From contig JAQSEB010000072.1 in the NCBI GenBank assembly GCA_030063045.1, positions 1,095,501 through 1,159,500 on the forward strand: a DNA stretch of 64,000 bases, written 5' to 3'. The notes beneath the pieces are model-generated. The model saw only the letters and a program-made list of their open reading frames with translations. It did not search any database and was not told the origin of the DNA. Shown here one piece after another: positions 43,101 through 49,558 of the stretch. Position 1 is the stretch's first letter. Each line of letters starts with the position of its first letter. The DNA comes from Pratylenchus scribneri. Lineage: Eukaryota > Nematoda > Chromadorea > Rhabditida > Pratylenchidae. Made by a program: the position numbers and the translations under genes.

Positions 43101-43866
43101 GATATTCCCATGTTGGGCAGCTAATCAACTCATAAATGGAGTTCGATTGAGGCACAGCGTGTGGACGATAGAAGAAGCAGCTATTTCCAGCTGACCAACA
43201 TTTACATGGCCAAAAGCCGCAGCCTTCCAAGCAGCGCGTATAGCCTGGCATAGAATAGGCATTGCCTTGGATTTCGTCAATCTTCTCGTCCAATTCTCCT
43301 CGATTGAGCTTGCTGCATCGTTCCTCAAAGCAGTTTCCCATTCCTGGACAGCTTTTTCCGGCGGGAACATTCACTCGATAAGAACGAAGGAATTGTTCCG
43401 ATTTGGGGATGCAGCCAATGACAAGCGAGTCCGTATGGAGCTCCAGTGCGCCCATCAGCTTCTCTCCGGTCCCACGGAGCAGCATTCGATTCTGTTGACC
43501 AGCAGGAAGGAGGGTCACCACTGTTGAGCTGTGAATGCGACAATCGAGTCGGGCAGCTGATCTCCAACAATTTTCGGCTATGCAGCATTTTCTGGCCTCT
43601 CCGCCCATGCCAGGGAATTACTCTACAAGGAACAATGCAAATATTCCCAATTGCTCCTCAAATATTGCCAAAAACAAATGGGAAATGAAACAAAAGGTGC
43701 ACAACGATATGCGGAATATTTGCAACTCATTGAGTGCGCTTTCCAAGCAGTTCACAATTTTGAGATGATGAATATATATAGAGAAATATTCTATGCGAAT
43801 AGGAATATGAAATTCTATGAGGATATTTCACCAAAATGTATTAAATCGCTGATTAAAAATATATAA
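28155..43866 (+). CDS. Nuclear hormone receptor NHR-B, intact across transposon-filled introns
   Basis: Nine exons join in phase: 28155-28272, 37067-37150, 37285-37489, 37544-37634, 37681-37842, 38213-38386, 38479-38624, 38669-38784, 43586-43866 (458 aa). Exon 1 has the first finger (CLICGRISRFKFY, SCEG); exon 2 completes it (GCKQFFRR) and starts the second; exon 3 has KCRGCRLDKCLQLGMDP. The rest is the ligand domain. It is a DNA-binding transcription factor of the nematode HNF4-derived expansion. Intron 1 (8.8 kb, GC donor at 28273) holds the Gypsy element with the BEL element inside it. The last intron (4.8 kb) holds the envelope-like GC-rich block. No exon is broken, so the gene may still work if these introns are spliced. 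Compared with NHR-C to E, exon 3 is split by an extra intron. Confidence 0.82.
28375..28982 (+). repeat. BEL-type element 5' LTR
   Basis: 608 bp, TG...CA. AATAAA at 28819-28824 could be the polyadenylation signal. The same small open frames occur in both LTRs and are not genes. Confidence 0.93.
28983..29020 (+). other. Primer binding site complementary to the 5' half of tRNA-Lys(CUU)
   Basis: Directly after the 5' LTR, 38 bases are the reverse complement of a tRNA-Lys from the D-arm to just past the anticodon loop (inverse reads CTCAGTCGGTAGAGCA, then AGACTCTTAATCT). The rest of a tRNA is absent, so this is not a tRNA gene. It implies priming by a tRNA half cut at the anticodon stem, as known for Drosophila copia with initiator tRNA-Met. 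Confidence 0.75.
29314..30822 (+). CDS. BEL/Pao-type Gag protein
   Basis: 502 codons. The N-terminal helical region (residues about 1-110) is followed by a DUF1759-type Gag core: LPTLVIQPFDGTYSNWPTF, LNYLISLLRGPAKTMLEGY, WEALENRYGD. This is the hallmark of BEL/Pao Gag. Residues about 385-450 have zinc-knuckle cysteines: CSLCFKSGHKPSAC, CLNCAKEGHSLDQC and ICHCGERHHFLIC. It builds the RNA-packing particle of the retroelement. The ORF ends with its own stop and no pol follows before the 3' LTR. It looks intact, in keeping with recent movement. Confidence 0.9.
   Translation: MNMSAIIRAHLEADLKEALTKLAEAELALKAEKPDYNQLTLLGEILARLIFAVQGYIKEWSDILTKVDKEDKATEEALFGTFRVENNTSIQIIHRLTETRLKIKIKIENRDRVSCTPSETNCSKSIPYHLPTLVIQPFDGTYSNWPTFSQSFRDGIDNHPHLSEAQKLNYLISLLRGPAKTMLEGYTLTDDNYTIAWEALENRYGDNRRRSTELQQEFMKLPPAQNNSHSLRNLLESVERISRQLHNLGVDVDESPFVLTSFKEKMPIEIRYKLREKEMESYYDWTFKDWCLALARIVTILESEQPTRTFSSNFASSSNFKRSHPNPIEGPSSYKKPYIVSSPEPSIVSSPPKGRELIPYQQRVVSATKANQNSNNGSPQPSKNLEKCSLCFKSGHKPSACTIYYTPVLRKKRLEAQNRCLNCAKEGHSLDQCSSQKICHCGERHHFLICTAKQPPQSSKTVSFPLINHMEEESLISQQVEEEATDHPVFDRRTGAILFRPY
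31136..31410 (+). repeat. GC-richer tandem repeats before the BEL 3' LTR
   Basis: About four diverged copies of a unit with GGTCCCACCTC, CCGAAGGAGCC and GTTGGGGAGGAAA words. The repeats are open in two plus-strand frames, which makes 111-codon ORFs of no biological meaning. They may serve RNA packaging or simply be filler. Confidence 0.7.
31529..32136 (+). repeat. BEL-type element 3' LTR
   Basis: Appears identical in sequence and length to the 5' LTR at 28375-28982. Confidence 0.93.
32358..34478 (-). CDS. Gypsy RT end, RNase H and integrase (second polyprotein part)
   Basis: 706 codons, overlapping the first part by 10 bases in another frame. It starts in the RT thumb (YLGVIINEMGRKPDPEKI, with the frame open a few codons upstream). 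The RNase H motifs DASESGIGAV, EKEGLALIFAI and TDHRPL follow. The integrase has the HHCC finger (GHPGVKRM, CEPCQ) and the DDE core (DYAGPF, DAFSKYPEV, SDNGTQFTS, PYNPMSNGQAER). The tail has the GDKVFAKHR motif typical of the Gypsy integrase C-terminus. Part of the RT between GFRLKL and YLGVII is missing. Confidence 0.9.
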   Translation of the reverse strand: MGVIINEMGRKPDPEKISAIAKMPAPHDIATLRSFLGMVNHYQQFVQNMRFIRKPMDDLLKKDSKWNWDENCNKAFIKIKEILSSNLLLTHYDPAQQIIVAADASESGIGAVIKHRFQDGTEKAIAHASSALTPAEKNYSQIEKEGLALIFAIQKFHKMIYGRHFILQTDHRPLLSIFGNKKGIRQCSANRLLRWSRILLAYDFSIEYVNTTEFGEADALSRLIDRAESGENDRVIASLEVENDYDDMIENTSKIFPLKFDDLVSETAKENQLQKVIKFVKNGWPNPKQIPNESEQIQLFYRRKDELTVHKGCLMYAERLVIPTIFQKCVLEILHKGHPGVKRMKQLARQYVYWPKLDSQIENFVKNCEPCQSVLRAPVKTHLHSWPKPLGPWDRVHVDYAGPFFGKDFLIIVDAFSKYPEVFEMPTKSSSATIEKLRYLFSRHGLPHTLVSDNGTQFTSSEFVKFMAANGITHLKSAPYNPMSNGQAERFVDTFKRSFKKMKGKGTMDSRIIETFLVSYRTTPNDSLENNKSPAELFLGRKPRTALDLLKPPPPIPNERDETMEKQFNRRFGTRVRIFAVGDKVFAKHRLSQSWKTGIINKRNGVIYEVIFPNGTSNRFHANQLRERQTKDNEDDNQLMVFYELFKLPPPPMNEPVNEPEIIVQPDEPIFENEIPVIHENPPPIVIENPRRSQRNRKAAIRYSPG
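34469..36529 (-). CDS. Gypsy Gag-protease-RT (first polyprotein part)
   Basis: 686 codons. Residues 1-240 are Gag-like (helical capsid region with ECLRAEKEENESFWDFV). Two zinc knuckles follow: CWRCGRDHQPKDC and CNQCNQKGHLKKRC. The retropepsin motif is FILDSGAEVNVID (active Asp in DSG). The RT domain starts around residue 480, with the WAAPILVVKK, RMCIDFS, LDLRDAYFQIELD and LPFGVKTAPS motifs and the catalytic AYLDDIII. The frame ends shortly after GFRLKL, inside the RT connection, where the reading frame changes. It lies antisense to NHR-B. Confidence 0.9.
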   Translation of the reverse strand: MAQPAVNMQQLMEMMAQLIQNQAANHPAPQNQPAIVPPLPDVIPFEHSMDNRSRITEWIERFNFSLDCAAPELADDLKVKALMNKLSESAFSEYSRFILPSKVTDFTFKVTTEKLEKLFAKQQSVFIDRFECLRAEKEENESFWDFVNRHKRLLRDFDFANMNEEQFKTLMLLLALKAPKDAALRQRILAKLTTDNDITYDGVVEECLAFLATIMESKMVESQPIKNVNMVKNGKNPWKGKANKNSKPQSNEKQSNSSQSCWRCGRDHQPKDCQFKDAICNQCNQKGHLKKRCEAIKEWRRLHPFKGNKDKMNKNVGIVNISAIHKKINSTSLLRIEILLNNKPIEFILDSGAEVNVIDERSWKAIGQPKIRKCVEKGRVYDGTQKEFMGKGMGTFEFQGFKTDQEFFVAKNGMMNLLSVTTMDEFGLLDHIKQRISSKEINAVIPPNVERKNSKEEPNADFIPKEFPNIFKEELGHCTKVKAHLTLNNNATPIFRRARPVPYNVKEVVDKELDRLESMGVIEKIEHANWAAPILVVKKANGSARMCIDFSTGLNEALLSNKHPLPVPEDIFATLNGGKYFSQLDLRDAYFQIELDEDSQKLCCIATHRGLYKLTRLPFGVKTAPSIFQSIMDAMLSGLPFACAYLDDIIIVGRTIEEHKNNIREVLKRIESYGFRLKLRKSNIWE
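36783..37027 (-). repeat. Gypsy 5' LTR
   Basis: 245 bp, TG...CA, matching the split copy at 28321-28374 plus 32142-32332. The near-perfect match of the two LTRs points to a recent insertion. Confidence 0.93.
39055..43608 (-). CDS. GC-rich ORF with phlebovirus-G2-like envelope domain
   Basis: 1517 codons without a stop. About half of the bases are G+C, against a very AT-rich background. Residues about 90-460 are Cys-rich and resemble the class II fusion glycoprotein (Phlebovirus_G2) found as Env in nematode retroelements (Cer/Tas type): CLEGCGFWPCKCW, CFFYR, a CYRCQTGA block and a C-rich stem. A membrane anchor follows at about 466-488. Further on lie a basic region with RRKR (about 865), a second hydrophobic signal-like run (about 920-940), a CX2CX4HX6C knuckle-like motif (about 1150), an acidic stretch and a Leu-rich coiled coil (about 1295-1335). 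The first codons overlap the last NHR-B exon in antisense, so the true start is further in. There is no RT or integrase near. This is likely a decayed or partial retroelement or virus-derived block; part of the frame may be open only because it is GC-rich. Confidence 0.6.
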   Translation of the reverse strand: MGGEARKCCIAENCWRSAARLDCRIHSSTVVTLLPAGQQNRMLLRGTGEKLMGALELHTDSLVIGCIPKSEQFLRSYRVNVPAGKSCPGMGNCFEERCSKLNRGELDEKIDEIQGNAYSMPGYTRCLEGCGFWPCKCWSAGNSCFFYRPHAVPQSNSIYELISCPTWEYRIRVGLKLELGGNETKEQSALLTPGITFHWQNISITPIGISHPPSPVLRGKFLSRERDMALVEGIHSDLLCSSRKAAEELDCTLSEEACPHCSVDNEASTVNCHCRDLPLERYFEDPQNRLPLELPKMTLQNDGRDIFMETSYSPIQLAIQFDGLRLALEQDRSICKAEAKELRGCYRCQTGARLTLDCSTDFGTALAEISCEDGSLFTAQCQPQSINSSITLSFDEAEIDTNCTVTCSGGRTSFRMKGHLHYVEPRFEQALGLRHSERLEADSSGCWTCFITGIDLSDVAKFFFGFPNILISGLVIIGAVILTLACIRCNPWLRVWRIAVRMAFIICLMIQENGGVEFAGGGPLRNQNGTNWPQGMSFELDWPIGMSKGMIWNEKKSNGTNWPSINRNGTMGAREFGKGKWNSRECQGEGAEGPLGHIKAHPISLHSPFPSNRTIPNIQPSAIIDMQTRTNLLKVLSILLDKTESEASDWMSTVEGRRWLSQRMEQLIQSDGVQLVTSHLPKEKPLGPIRVSPGSAHTLTAYHNGRVAVTVVEHYRSRHQIELRHPFAPCLEETQANAFFPLELIDACFPTRAIKDRILNQRGREEAEQQSELGDAPSGSEGRLVKRNMRTLGGRVVYGYDGGDAKRRSNAAKEVLRRRRKAPRIHPPPTGARHNPPPQPEQRVEELGRQMQGLNVEGDFGIQRRKRAAGVWPAAIDRIWGGGMTGRIRRIACRELGPIISQLGRGVTAEAEIAVTYRNSGIKVVKFALLLLALFNLFTNAESTMQFSLQNGTQNTLDHGWPINYSQSDLDQGWPINHSQMAPDQGWPVNYSHPDQFRLQNLPFCPILAIQSFLQILANDRPSILANSSFMWAVFGILDRRPFLLNSRIWVNHASMLQSPNKLPNFVHSSQSKNGLTAALTPNFLVGQGFISQFATPHFFISIAFSDSTQFIFAFCRLPKMASDLNRKMGSVSQAEWQRDPEGYELRMPGIICGTCQNMGHNASWAQCPKYAIYKEAKRRQKEKEAQEREARKMRHEEAKKQGHFYIESSGDEEEGEESETEEGEGGQQQNAPTLANPTVQSSTKPQEGCSSSKVDLPIVNDHANPNAKQIRSVVIKVDGSSVDKSMAKSGELMAENQMLKERLARMAELEAQKAELEAQNKGLTLALTQLAATPQATAPPAPPKAEWEMAKKDMAKALDKLADLARPVNRPFARLITGWMDGLTPALVSLERTFSEDRTTPFCPNSPSGTKSGGEWPFGTPCPCPHPSWIEIARGPFSFAGSVGIGQCRREFWSKGKKSTSRQSPMIGQRKLEMREKDEKAKCDAILNKHDAMIHYLRACEPRFLHHFFHLFTKLN

Positions 43867-44680
43867 ATATTTTTTTATATTTTTTGGTTTTTTTATCATG
43901 CTTTTATTTATAAAATTTATTAATTGATTGATTAATCTTGTTGAAATCATTTCTCAAATATTGACAGTTTAATGTTCGCTTAAGAGTGCCTATAAGAATT
44001 AATTTTATTCTTGCTATCAATTTTTTCAATTGTATCAAATTTCGATTTCTTCTGTTTGTCTGTCTGCTAGTCATGCGTTTTAACTTATTAAATAATTTTT
44101 AAAATTATTATTTCAGCCACAGTCTGAATATTTCTTCCTCTTTTCAGTTTTCACCTCAACCTTTCATCGATTAATGGGCCAAAGTGGCTGACTGAGAGCA
44201 CCCGTACATTGGTCTTCACGAATACAAAAAATTAAACCCAAATGATAAATGAACCCTTTTTATAACAAAATAAAAAGCAATTTTTATTAATAACAGTGCT
44301 ATTATTTTTCAAATCCCAATACAATAAATATTTTAGGACGGCTTTAATTATTAGAATAGTTATTTTCATCCGTTTATATTTAAATTAGAAGGAATTAAGA
44401 TTGGAATTTTTGGATGTGTGTGAAACCCTGAATTTTTGCGATACTCTAAACTCTACCAAAATATCAGTCAGAGGCAAGGAACAAGTTACTTAGAAAAAAA
44501 TCCCACAACCAATTCCTTGATAATCCTGTAAAAAATTTATCGCAAATTCGGAAAATTTTTGAAATTTTTATTCTCTAAAAAAATTTATCTTTTTAATCCT
44601 TTAAAAAAAGATCCGCATCATTCATATCCCTTCAAAAATTCCACAATTGTAATATATTTATTTTCCTGATAAATCTAAAT
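43867..44680. promoter_or_regulatory. Upstream region of NHR-C with conserved repeat
   Basis: The stretch 44166-44300 (ATTAATGGGCCAAAGTGGCT, GAGAGCACCCGTAC, AATTAAACCCAAAT, AATAAAAAGCAATTTT) recurs upstream of NHR-D three times and of NHR-E once. It lies about 400 bases before the start codon. It may be promoter DNA copied with the genes, or a small non-coding RNA gene. Confidence 0.5.
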
Positions 44681-47495
44681 ATGTCCGCATCTAATGAAGA
44701 ATCTCCAATGCCAACAGAAATGACGAAAAGAAAATTTATGAAGAAAAAAAAAGCCAAAAAACCGGATGATTGTTTAATTTGTGGTAAATTCACCAACTTC
44801 AAATATTACAATGTGCGAAGTTGCAATAGTAAAAATTGAAAATTTATTTTAAAAAATTTTAAAAAATTTATTAAGGTTGCAAACAATTCTTTCGGCGAAT
44901 TGTGATCAATCAAATCCAATATTTTTGCCTGGCAGATGGAAAATGCGACTTGACAAAAGGTGGAAAACAGTTTATGTTTTAAAAAATTCCAAAAAATAAA
45001 ATAAAAATTGAATTTAGATAATAAATAAAAAAAAACATTAATATAGATAAATGCCGAGGCTGTCGTCTGGACAAATGCCTTCGATTGGGCATGGACCCTT
45101 CGAGAGTGAACGCCGAAAATGGAAGAGTTTTTTATTCGTTGGAAGCCCGACGGAAAAAGTTGATGATGGACGAAAAATTAAATAAAATTGCCATTAGCAA
45201 ATATTGCCACGAATTTGAAAGGGTGATTTATATATGCCATTAATTTTTAATTATTTTTTTTGATTCAAATTTGAAGGAACAAACTGAATTGAAATATTTC
45301 AATGGCATCACAAATGCACATAGACGAATTTGGTCGAATATTTTCCATAATTCTGGGGACATTTTGATTCAGCGAATTGAACAATTCCAAACATTCGATG
45401 AATTTTTGTGCAGCAATTTGAATGTTCTCTCCTATCAGAATTTATTCCTAGTAAATAAATGGATTAGAATAAAAATAAATTAATTTCATCAGCAGGAACA
45501 ATTTCAAATTTATCCTTCAACCAAAGAGGAAATAATTGGCGAAATTAGTCAAATGCAAAAAATAACATTTCATCCAAGAATTCGAAGGAAGAACATTTTG
45601 ATGCGTCTTTTAAGTGTTGGCATTTTCAAGGCTATTTTACACTATCAACTTCATCAAATGCCAATCGAGGATCAGGCAAGTCTTTTTAGGCATTTTTGAA
45701 ATCAAATTTAAAATATAATATTCTATGGAAAATTTAATCGATTTTATTAGTCCTAATCTAGGGCTAAAGCTATTTGGGGCGAGAACTGGGCCTAGGGTTT
45801 CTCCGCAGGCCTTCGTTTTGGAGTCCTTATAGGCGGCCCAACAATAAACGGGATAGGGATTAGTGGCGAATCAACTTTAAATAATTATTTATCAATTGGA
45901 TGAAAATATATATTTATTAAAAATAAAGTGAACACCAAAAAACTATTTTGAGGAGAAAAAAGTACGCGTTTATAAATGCGGATTGGGGCAATATTTGATT
46001 GAGAGAGAATAGCGTTTTGATTACTGATGCCAAAAAGTGGGAGACACATTTAATTTTTTATTCTAAATGAATATTCAGCCGACAATCTCATTAAAATTTA
46101 TTTAAAAAATAATAAAAAAATAAAAGTAAATATATATAATTTATTAATTAAATAATAGGCCATTCTCATTATTCAAAATGGGCCAGCCATACATGCATTA
46201 ATTAATACACATTTTGCCACCCAAATGGGGGCCACTGCTTGGTCCGATCCCGATGGCATTTGTATTCTTACAAAAATGTGTGCGAAAAGAGAATTGCGAG
46301 AGGATGGGCGGTAGAGACTATATTTATTATCATTTATATTTCAAATTATTTCAGTTTTCTGATGTTAGCACAAAAGGCTTGGGTTCGTCCGGTGAAACAT
46401 TTATCTGGAATTTCCTTACTCAGTCAAGAGGAATTCTCAATTTTGTTGGCAATTCTTTGCACACATACAGGTGAGAATATTCTTTTAATAAATATGATGG
46501 TTTTAAGATGTATTAAATTAAATAATATATATTCATTAAAAATTTTATTGTTTCTACTTATTAGAAGTTAAATGCAAAAATCATATAAAAATTATATATA
46601 TTTTTTTATTTTTTAAACTTTTACCATTTTACACATCTAGAGGAATTACAAATGTATAATTTTCGGATATTTATTAATTTACATTTATTAAAACGATGAA
46701 TTTATATATGTCGGCGCGAAAGTTGAAATTCCGCGAAAGTTGAAATTTACACACTATTTTCGTCATGGAAGCAGAGAAAAGTGAGATACAGAAAAACTAA
46801 CTATGGGTTTAGGGTTAGGGGCTCGGCAGCATGGGATTAGGGGTAGGGGCTAAGGGCTAGGATTAGGTTTGTACTCTGCTTCTTCGGCGAAATAGTGTGT
46901 AAATTTCAACTTTCGCGGATTTTCAACTTTCGCGCTAACATATGTAATTTTACATTTGAAAAATAATTTATTTATGAGGCCATATAACTTTTTAGTCAAA
47001 AATACTTTAAGATTCATATCATACCTAGCCTTAAACCTAAGTCAAACCTGGCCCCTAGACCAACCCTAAACCCCAGCATTAGTTGTGGCCAAGTTATATG
47101 GCCTCAAAAATAATTATTTTTCGACATAAAAGTTATTGGTAAATTCAGTCATTTTATATGTAAATTTATATTATTTCATATTTTTTACATTGAAATATTC
47201 CATTTCCTCTCAAAAATATCCATCAAATTCAGCGAAATCGAATATTTCCGACTCCACAAAGGAATTACTCTACATTGATCAAGTTCGTTATTCCGCATTT
47301 CTTTTGAAATATCTTCAACAAAAATATGGATTGGAACCGGGTGCAAGAAGATATGCTGAATGTATGCAAATGCTCGAGGCAATTTTCTTTTCGGCACATA
47401 ATTATGATTTATTGAGAACTTATTTGGAAGCTTTCCATTTTTCACGGGGTTTTACCTCAGAAGTTTTCCCCAGATGTATCCATCCATTAGTGTGA
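44681..47495 (+). CDS. Nuclear hormone receptor NHR-C
   Basis: Eight exons in phase: 44681-44828, 44876-44959, 45047-45222, 45277-45450, 45496-45675, 46159-46310, 46355-46470, 47233-47495 (430 aa). The DNA-binding domain reads CLICGKFTNFKYY, SCKQFFRR, KCRGCRLDKCLRLGMDP. The first finger has a Ser where NHR-B and E have Gly before CKQFF. The ligand domain is more diverged from NHR-D and E than the DNA-binding domain. One intron uses a GC donor (45676). The last intron contains two fold-back elements. It is a transcription factor of the local receptor array; its target and ligand are unknown. Confidence 0.88.
46706..46943. repeat. Fold-back element in the last NHR-C intron
   Basis: The ends read GCGCGAAAGTTGAAATTCCG and its inverse (CGGATTTTCAACTTTCGCGC), with inner arms AATTTACACACTATTTTCG. 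The loop has TTAGGGTTAGGGG words. Length is about 238 bp. Confidence 0.8.
46972..47115. repeat. Short fold-back element
   Basis: The ends TGAGGCCATATAACTT and AAGTTATATGGCCTCA are perfect inverted repeats around about 110 bases rich in CCTAGACC and AACCCTAAACC words. Confidence 0.8.
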
Positions 47496-47599
47496 TTTTA
47501 TTGTATAAATAATATTTATTTATTTATTTTATTTCATTTTTAATTAAATATTTAAACAAGGGGAAATATTTAATTGCGGAAAAATTATTGAAATAAATC

Positions 47600-47903
47600 T
47601 GAAAATGTAGAAAAGTTTTAATAGCTATTTATGATTTGACCTTTGATATAGACCATTAAACCATTTACCCAATCGATAGATCTCGTCAAAACGCATAGAA
47701 TGGTTATATATTCTGTCATAGTTTAACTACTGTAATTTTAAATTAGTTTTGAACCAAAAAAGACGGTTTTAACGGTTAACAATTTTAATTTTTGGCCAAA
47801 ATACGATAAATTATATACTATTTGTTGCATCTTGGCGAGATCTATCTATTAGGCATATGGTTAGTGTGTCTACGACAAATCACTTCTGCATTTTCAATAC
47901 TTA
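47600..47903. repeat. Fold-back element, family 4, diverged copy
   Basis: Resembles the two elements in NHR-A introns: GAAAAGTTTTAATAGC at one end, AACGCATAGAATGG and GTTTTGAACCAAAA inside. The arms are more decayed. Confidence 0.55.
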
Positions 47904-49558
47904 TTTACATAAAAATTAAATAGTATCTTGTATCTTTTAATCAAAAAACTTTGGATGATATTTAATTTGAAGAAGAAATTATTGAAATTGCAGAAATTTA
48001 TAACAGTTTAATTATTTGTCTTATACTCCCAAAGCCAATGCCGATAGATCTCTAGGAAAAGAATCATTTCATATGGATTTGGTTTAAGTTAAACCAATTT
48101 AAATGACGCTAAATACACATATTACAATTTCATAAATAACAAAACCATACTCTGGGGATCTTTAAAAGCGCGGTAGCGCATTAAATAACCCTCCCAAATA
48201 TTTCAATTGTAGTCTAACTTTTAGGCTGCCGCGTAGCGGTTGATTTTTATTTTACTTAGATGGTTTTTTCATTTTTATTATAAAATGTATTGAAAAATTT
48301 AATATTTAACCGTTATGAAAGCCCTTCTCAAATATCAATTTTTAAATGTCGCCTAATTATTGCTTATCAATTTTAATAGTTAATTTAATTCTCGCAAATT
48401 ATATTATCAATTTTTTTCATTGGTGTCTCATTTCGATTTCGTCTGTCTGTCTATCTGTCAGGTAGTCATGCGCTTTAAATAATTTTATTAATTATTATTT
48501 TGGCCACTGTCTGTCTAAATATTCCTTCCACAATGCTATACAAATATCCTTTTATCGATTAATGGACCAAAGTGGCTGACTGAGAGCACCCGTACACTGG
48601 CCTGCGTGAATATAAAATAATTAAACCCAAATAATAATAAATGAATGCCTTTTTTTTTGACTTAATAAAAAGCAATTTTTAATAAACGAGCAATTATTTT
48701 TCAAATTCAAAAACTTAAAAATATTAGCTTAACGTATTATAATATTTTCATTGTTTATATTTATATTAAGAATCGGAGGAGGAATAGGAGGTGGAAGTAG
48801 CTGGCTGACTGAGTGAGTGTGAGCAATGAGCACCCGTAGCTTCTAGCTTGGTCCTCATGAATACAAAAAATTAAACCCAAATAATATTTTTTTGGCTTAA
48901 TAAAAAGCCTTTTTTATAACTGCGCTATTATTTTTCAAATTACAAAGCAAAATAATATATTTTAAAAATGACTTAAATTATTTTAAAAATGTCATTCGGT
49001 TTTAACTTTTAATAATTTTATTTAATTATTATTTCGGCCACTTTCTTCCCCATTTCAATTCAAAGCTTTTTATTGATTAGTCGGCCAAAGTGGCTGACTG
49101 CGTGTGAGCAATGAGCACCCGTACCTTGGTCTCTGCGAATACAAAAAAATAAACCCAAATGATATGTAAATGAATGCCTTTTTTGGCTTAATAAAAAGCA
49201 ATTCTTAATAATAGCGCTATTATTTTTTAATTGTAGCATTATTAATAATATTTTATTCATTTCATATTAAAAATAGAAAAGGAATGGAATTTGGGCAAGA
49301 TAATCCCCGAATTTCTGGGTGACTCACTTTTACTAATATCTCACATTTAGCCAGCAACAATGAGCAAGTTGTTTTAGAAGATAAAAAAGTCCTGCAACAA
49401 TCCTCCGATAATCTCAGAAATTATTCTCGAATTCGGAGATATACAGAATTTTTTTATAAACATTCCTAATTTTCTAAAAAAAGAATCTCTACTTAAAATT
49501 CCTCAGCTCTAATATTTTTGTTATTTTTCACAGATATCAAATAAAAAAATTTATAAAT
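47904..49558. promoter_or_regulatory. Upstream region of NHR-D with three repeat copies
   Basis: Three copies of the NHR-upstream repeat lie at about 48553-48700, 48793-48930 and 49070-49230, each with AAGTGGCTGACTG or CTGGCTGACTGAG, GAGCACCCGTA, TTAAACCCAAAT and TTAATAAAAAGC. A GTCTGTCTGTCTATCTGTCA stretch at 48440-48460 is also shared with the NHR-C upstream region (44059-44072). No protein gene is seen here. Confidence 0.55.

Noticed and set aside
39129..43768. Many plus-strand ORFs of 60-150 codons
   Set aside because: They are antisense shadows of the GC-rich envelope-like ORF.
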